NCBI GenBank assembly: GCA_963513935.1
Contig: OY740773.1
Span: 95,403,291-95,467,290 of the forward strand
Length of the DNA stretch: 64,000 nucleotides
DNA from: Aphrophora alni
Lineage: Eukaryota; Arthropoda; Insecta; Hemiptera; Aphrophoridae
Direction of reading: 5' to 3'
The translations under genes were made by a program, and so were the position numbers. Shown here one piece after another: positions 59,674-64,000 of the stretch. The number at the start of each line of letters is the position of its first letter. The stretch's first letter is position 1. Below the pieces are notes generated by a model. The model searched no databases, was not told the origin of the DNA, and was given only the letters and a program-made list of their open reading frames with translations.

Positions 59674-60000
59674 ACAGGGTGTTTCAAATAGGACTCTACA
59701 ATTTTGTAAATTCATATAAATTTATTAAGACTACTTACATAGTAGAAGTTTTTTACCTTATAATTAACAGCTTTTACTAATACTTTAAGCTGTAAAACAC
59801 GAATTGAAAAAAAAAAAAGAAGTATTTATTTAGTTAATATTTATTAAAAGAAAAATTATAATAAAGAAACACTACTGTAGGTCTCAACACTGACAGGATG
59901 TAATACCTAATATTTGTCTACATTAGTTGATCAGAGTTGACAAAGATGCCGGGATCAAATAAAAAATGATAAGGTTTCTCAACACACAAATTCTGTAAAG
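59674..60000 (+). mobile_element. Possible mariner-like element end
   Basis: ATATACAGGGTGTTTCAAAT at 59,674 has the TA + CAGGGTG start seen on many arthropod mariner-type elements and on the foldback element at 19.93 kb. No opposite terminal repeat was found nearby, so this is at most one end of a truncated copy. Confidence 0.3.
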
Positions 60001-60365
60001 TATTTAGTTATTATTTAGTTTTCTTGTTTATTGTCTTTAGTTTCTGCCTTTTAGAACGATCATGATGAAGGAGTAGGGGTAACAACGAAAAACGTTAGGT
60101 CATCAACTGAGCTCGACTTTACAGTGAGATAAACACATGCCTAATCCAACTGTTCTGCAACGACCCTCTCCCAGGGTACATTATAATTAGACAAGTACAC
60201 GAAATTAAAACTACATTTTTCAAATTTACGATTTGCTTCGCCGTTTTATATTATAAATATAATTTTACAATGTTTCATTTGGAATCAAAACAAACATTAA
60301 AATCGTATGAAATATTAATAGGAAATAGGTCTATGGAACTAGTTGTGATGCTTCATTAGCTTCAT
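60001..60365. other. AT-rich sequence, no gene seen
   Basis: Nothing recognised. Confidence 0.5.
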
Positions 60366-60369
60366 TTAC

Positions 60370-60545
60370 AAATATGATAATATAGCAATCTCGAGGGATT
60401 ATAGCTGGGTCTATTGTCATGTAGTCTTGGGTTAGGTTCCTCTCTCTTTCATCTTTCGTATCGCGTCTCTCTTGACCACCTTCTATTCTCTTCCAACCCT
60501 GTGTATTATTAGAGTATGTTAAGAATCAATAGGGATTTCTCGAAT
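60370..60545 (+). repeat. Dispersed repeat family A, copy 8
   Basis: CAATCTCGAGGGATTATAGC, TGGGTCTATTGTCATGTAGT, CTTGGGTTAGGTTCCTCTC, CTCTCTTGACCACCTTCTAT, TCTCTTCCAACCCTG and ATTATTAGAGTATGTTAAG. Confidence 0.8.
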
Positions 60546-60792
60546 CGTGATCTAATTATATTAAAATGCTTTGGACTATCAGTGCTAAAGTTGTTTGTAT
60601 TTTCAAATTAATTACATCTTCATTTAATTACTATGATCTCTAATAAGCTTAAATATCAACATTAAACATTAACCTCATTTACAAGTTAAATACCCTAAGC
60701 TTTCGTTCCAGAACTACTCTGCTTATGACAGAATATATAAAAATATGAATTCCAAGATTTACTGAATTGATTTACACATGAAGGTTGCTCAC

Positions 60793-61042
60793 CTTCGTAT
60801 TGCCGACCGACCCCTCGTGGCTCAGTGACTGTATTGATAACTCGCGTATCGAATTCTCTTCAATTAACGATCTTATCCTCTGGTCACTTTCCGGCAGAGT
60901 CTCCTCTGGTCCTTCCGGCAACCTGTCTACTTCAGCCACCGACAACTCGTTGCTGAGTCTCACCTCCCGGCAACTTCCTTGTTCGTCGATAATTCCTTGT
61001 TCTGTCGGCCCTAGATTTTCTATCAACCTTCGTTTATATTCT
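60793..61042 (-). CDS. Candidate internal coding exon of a host gene
   Basis: A 250-nt segment near 50% GC inside DNA of about 30% GC, open throughout in one minus-strand frame. It ends with a consensus splice donor (ACGAAG/GTGAGC, donor GT at 60,791-60,792). Its upstream edge has a strong branch-point-like CTACTAAC and then an AG about 20 nt later (CAAATGACCAAG), immediately after which the frame is open. The protein segment is hydrophilic and acidic: it starts EYKRRLIENLGPTEQGIIDE, continues through VAEVDRLPEGPEETLPESDQ and ends SHEGSVGNTK. There is no repeat signature and no known domain, as expected for a disordered region. It would enter in the third codon position and leave on a codon boundary. 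I do not recognise the gene. If real, much of the window to either side would be its introns. Confidence 0.5.
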
Positions 61043-61445
61043 CTTGGTCATTTGTGACGTGTTAGTAGGTTACAAGCCAAGTTATAATGATTGTTTATAC
61101 CCTATATTATTGTCTGGTGTCAATTGATTAGACTTAGAATATTTATCTATTACATTCTAACTTAACTTTAAATCCTAAACAAACCCCAAATCCTAACAGG
61201 TATTAAAGTATTCGAGGTTAGGAATCAAAAGGGAAAAGTGTAATTATTGGATTATTTTATAAACAGTTTTTAGGTTCATAGATACACTACCTCAATTTAT
61301 TCACAAAGTGTTTAGTTTTCAGTGAATTTGTAATTAATTTACGAGTAAGAAAAAATTACACAACATTTTGGGAAATAAAACATCCGACTTAAAGTGAAAA
61401 GATATTTTTCATCCTTGTTTAAAATTTAATAAATATTTTTACTAC
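61043..61445. other. AT-rich sequence, possible intron
   Basis: No open frame or repeat was recognised. If the exon at 60.8-61.0 kb is real, this is the upstream intron on the minus strand. Confidence 0.4.
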
Positions 61446-61447
61446 TA

Positions 61448-61580
61448 CTGAATACGGGTATGCCAATCCCGACAGAGCTGGATCTACACCTTGTTTCATG
61501 TAATCATGGGTTATATCACTCTCTTTTCAACCCTCCTCTTGACCATCTCTTATTCTCTTATATTGACGCTATTGTGATTC
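61448..61580 (+). repeat. Dispersed repeat family A, copy 9
   Basis: ATACGGGTATGCCAATCCCG, GAGCTGGATCTACACCTTG, TTCATGTAATCATGGGTTAT, TCCTCTTGACCATCTCTTAT, TCTCTTATATTGACGCTATT. It stops about 60 bp before the Penelope-like relic. Confidence 0.8.
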
Positions 61581-61639
61581 GATTAATCAAACTAGTGTTT
61601 TGATTAAACACTAGATAACAATACTACACTTATGAGCAC

Positions 61640-62015
61640 ACTATGGCAAACCTAAAGATTAAAATCAAACCACAAATACCACAATTCAGTGAAACAAGAT
61701 TTATTTTTAATATGTTAGCCCACGGACTGGAGAACTTTAACAATTAGTTATAGATACAGTACCTGATTTGTCTTATGTCCAATCCAATGTATCACTAGGT
61801 ATATCACCAATGTAATAACAGATATAACTGGTCTCCTTTGACATAGTAACCTTGTATACTAGTATCCCTATAGATGAAACCATTGAAATCATTTACGATA
61901 ACCTGAAAGAATATTGTAGCCTCTCACCTCAAAGTCTGGATTAACTAATTAATCTAATAAAAACTGCCCTGAAACAGAACTACAAATTGTCAACATATAG
62001 TTATTTATTTCCCTG
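61640..62015 (+). pseudogene. Penelope-like reverse transcriptase relic
   Basis: From 61,828 the plus strand reads LVSFDIVTLYTSIPIDETIE, then IIYDNLKEYCSLSPQSLD, a stop, and LINLIKTALKQNY. The SFDVxSLYTNIPxxE block and the following L...LxxCLxxNYF block are the signature of Penelope-like element reverse transcriptases. Upstream, TATGGCAAACCTAAAG (YGKPK) corresponds to the YGLPKIHK segment. Stops and indels abound, and no GIY-YIG endonuclease or complete RT follows. It is a dead fragment. Confidence 0.65.
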
Positions 62016-62565
62016 AGTATAAAATATATTATGAGTGTTTTACATCAACAATTTACTTCTCTATTATTATTTATTTTCTTTTTTACATTGTTTTCACCTG
62101 AACTATTCGTATTATTGTATTACAATTACTTTCCGAACTACTTTTATTTGATCTTAATCAGTTTTTTTCATCAAAGTCATAAGACCTTCTAATGTTTTCC
62201 CAAATCTAAAATGTAACGTAACGCAAATTACCTAAGGAATTAGACCTCAATCTAAAGGCTATCCTTGGTAGTTACGAAAACCTAAAATTTGATTTTTTTA
62301 CCAGATTTTAACACTTATGTCTTACTTTATAGAACACCGTTTTCGGAACATCTACATCTATGCTTCATCTTTCTAAGTTACATTGTTCGTCCAGAAATTC
62401 AATATCTAATTATAGCAATATAAGAAGGGCTCTAATTCACACCTCCCGAGTGAGTTTTTCTTCTACGTTTTATCGCTCTTCGTGACGTTTTCTTGTCTTT
62501 ATGGCAGGTTTGGAGAAATTGAGATTTATTTCGTTGAACACAAACTTAACGTATTAGTCCCTCAG
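62016..62565. other. AT-rich sequence, no gene seen
   Basis: Nothing recognised after the RT relic loses frame. Confidence 0.45.
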
Positions 62566-62569
62566 GGGC

Positions 62570-62795
62570 ACACTCATAGTTCGTATGAATGTTGCAAACT
62601 TAAGGAACTTAACTGGGTTTACATATTTGATCATGTAGTCTTTGATCACATTTCCCTTTTTCGTCTGCTGATCATGTCTATGTTGATCAACTCTTGTTCT
62701 CTTCCGAAACTATTACAACAATCGAGGGTTAAGGACATTTATTTTATACTGTTTTTTCCTTCTTTTTGTAAAAAGCTATGATGTACGGCAAATAA
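62570..62795 (+). repeat. Dispersed repeat family A, copy 10
   Basis: TGATCATGTAGTCTTTGATC, TTGATCAACTCTTGTTCTCT, TCCGAAACTATTACAACAAT, CGAGGGTTAAGGAC, TTCCTTCTTTTTGTAAAAAG and CTATGATG in family order. The overlapping 99-codon frame at 62,482-62,781 is not a credible gene. Confidence 0.7.
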
Positions 62796-64000
62796 GAATG
62801 TAAACTTACTGTATTAGAAAACGTGTGTTGATGTATTTTCCTCTGTTTTGGCACATATTTCAGAAACAATCCTTAAACTTTAAATAAATGAAATTATTGC
62901 AATACATGGCTCATATATGTAACTTTACCTTCGTTACAGCATACAGTCCTTATCTTTATTAGTTTTAATTTCTCATCTTGTCTATATAGGTTCATGTAAA
63001 ATTCACATGTACTTTTATGAAAAAAGTTAAAACTTGCCTATTAGACCGTTGCAGTAGGTACGTTTTGACGATTACCTGACTTTATTTAATTTAAGTTCAG
63101 GTGAAGCAAGGCAAAATCGATACTATGAAATTTATTTCGTTCTTGTATTAAAGTTACCGCCATAAGGAATTAAATTAATTTTGAATTTTAAAATAGCTGT
63201 GGAAGGAAACTTCTTCAATTACTTTCAACTTTAAGTAATAGTCTGGCATGACTAATTAATTTAATCTTGTTTTGAAATTGAAGTACAAGAAACGGGACAA
63301 CCATTCATAATTGATATTTTAAAGAATTAATAATTACTTTTTAGAACTGCTGAATATCGATTGGTTATTTTATGGAAATGAATACATCATTTTTTATACA
63401 ACTGAGTTAAGCTGTGGGTTGAAGTAAAACCATGTCAATTATTCGTAAATAACATTTTTCAATATGATTCTGAAATTAGCGAATCTGAAGTACTACATTT
63501 AAAAAAATTCAGAGTGACAAACATTTGCTAACCTTCAGACTATTTCTGAAAAATAGTGTACTTTTAGTTCAATTCATTTTCCTTTCGGTTCTAGTCAAAA
63601 TCGTTTCCCCGTTTTTGAGTAATTTGCAGAATTTTAGAAAATGAATCATATAATCTATTATTTTACATTTAAAAAAATCATGACAATAACAACAATGTTT
63701 TGTACTTTAGTAACCTAATTGTATCACTCAACTTATATTGAAGTTTTCCAAAATATTAGTCTATTTTTGACAGTAAAATCCGTAGTAAGCATATATATGT
63801 TTTATCACTGTAGTTAAAAAACAAAATGTGTTATTTTATTTTTCCTTATTACTTTTCCCCTTAATAACTTTAAGACGTCTATGAAGAGTTCTCGTTAGTT
63901 ATGTTTTGGAGCTCAAATAAAAAAATAAAATAAACCGCTTTCATTCTGCACTACTCGATCACAGAAGATATAGATTAATAAATTGTTACAAACATCTATG
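62796..64000. other. AT-rich sequence, no gene seen
   Basis: No open frame of note, repeat landmark or splice-bounded segment. Confidence 0.5.

Noticed and set aside
60785..61057. 90-codon plus-strand frame (Ser-rich)
   Set aside because: Antisense to the candidate exon; the minus strand has the splice signals and the plus strand does not.
1..64000. tRNA and rRNA genes
   Set aside because: No segment with a plausible internal promoter (A and B boxes) and cloverleaf, and no conserved rRNA core sequence, was seen on either strand by eye; short or degenerate genes could be missed.

Overview
The window looks like intergenic or intronic DNA from an AT-rich animal genome, most likely an insect. 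The evidence is roughly 70% A+T by eye, a large load of decayed arthropod-type transposons (Gypsy LTR, Tc1/mariner, Mutator/Kolobok-like, Penelope-like, Jockey/R1-like LINE ends), many homopolymers, microsatellites and minisatellites, and no bacterial-style gene packing. I found no complete host gene, no tRNA or rRNA gene and no CRISPR. The best host-gene candidate is one internal coding exon on the minus strand at about 60.79-61.04 kb.

Layout. 0-10.7 kb: AT-rich DNA with a diverged repeat copy (435-735), a (CAA)n tract, an unrecognised coding relic (2563-2990), a 61-bp poly-T, and one copy each of several dispersed families. 10.73-10.96 kb: a near-perfect palindrome. 11.68-17.36 kb: a large inverted repeat with two arms of about 2.2 kb around a 1.28-kb spacer. 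Each arm carries a LINE C-terminal relic, an A/T minisatellite and pieces of two dispersed families. 19.93-20.98 kb: a non-coding foldback element with arms of about 0.3 kb. 23.24-30.59 kb: a Gypsy LTR retrotransposon on the minus strand, flanked by ATAG, with a 1.18-kb 5' LTR, PBS, truncated gag, a 135-bp in-frame tandem repeat, protease-RT, RNase H and integrase. Its 3' LTR is mostly missing, and a 1.9-kb Mutator/Kolobok-like DNA transposon sits at the break. 30.8-34.3 kb: two decayed Tc1/mariner-type transposases and a 30-bp minisatellite. 34.3-40.8 kb: AT-rich and almost featureless. 40.87-42.97 kb: a 41-bp minisatellite with a 123-bp higher-order repeat, split by a second Mutator/Kolobok-like element that keeps the C-terminal half of the transposase. 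47-49.4 kb: a transposase N-terminal scrap and a GC-richer block with an internal duplication. 50.6-52.3 kb: a small ORF with a hydrophobic segment and a LINE 3' end. 55-63 kb: many copies of one dispersed repeat, the exon candidate and a Penelope-like RT relic.

Two patterns cut across the window. First, an unidentified repeat (family A, about 200-250 bp) occurs at least ten times, and every copy outside the inverted repeat lies in the same orientation. Second, five loci share the architecture TGANRAN, hairpin, GAAACG, which resembles a hammerhead-ribozyme core of the type reported in Penelope-like elements. All family assignments come from reading motifs by eye; no database search was run.
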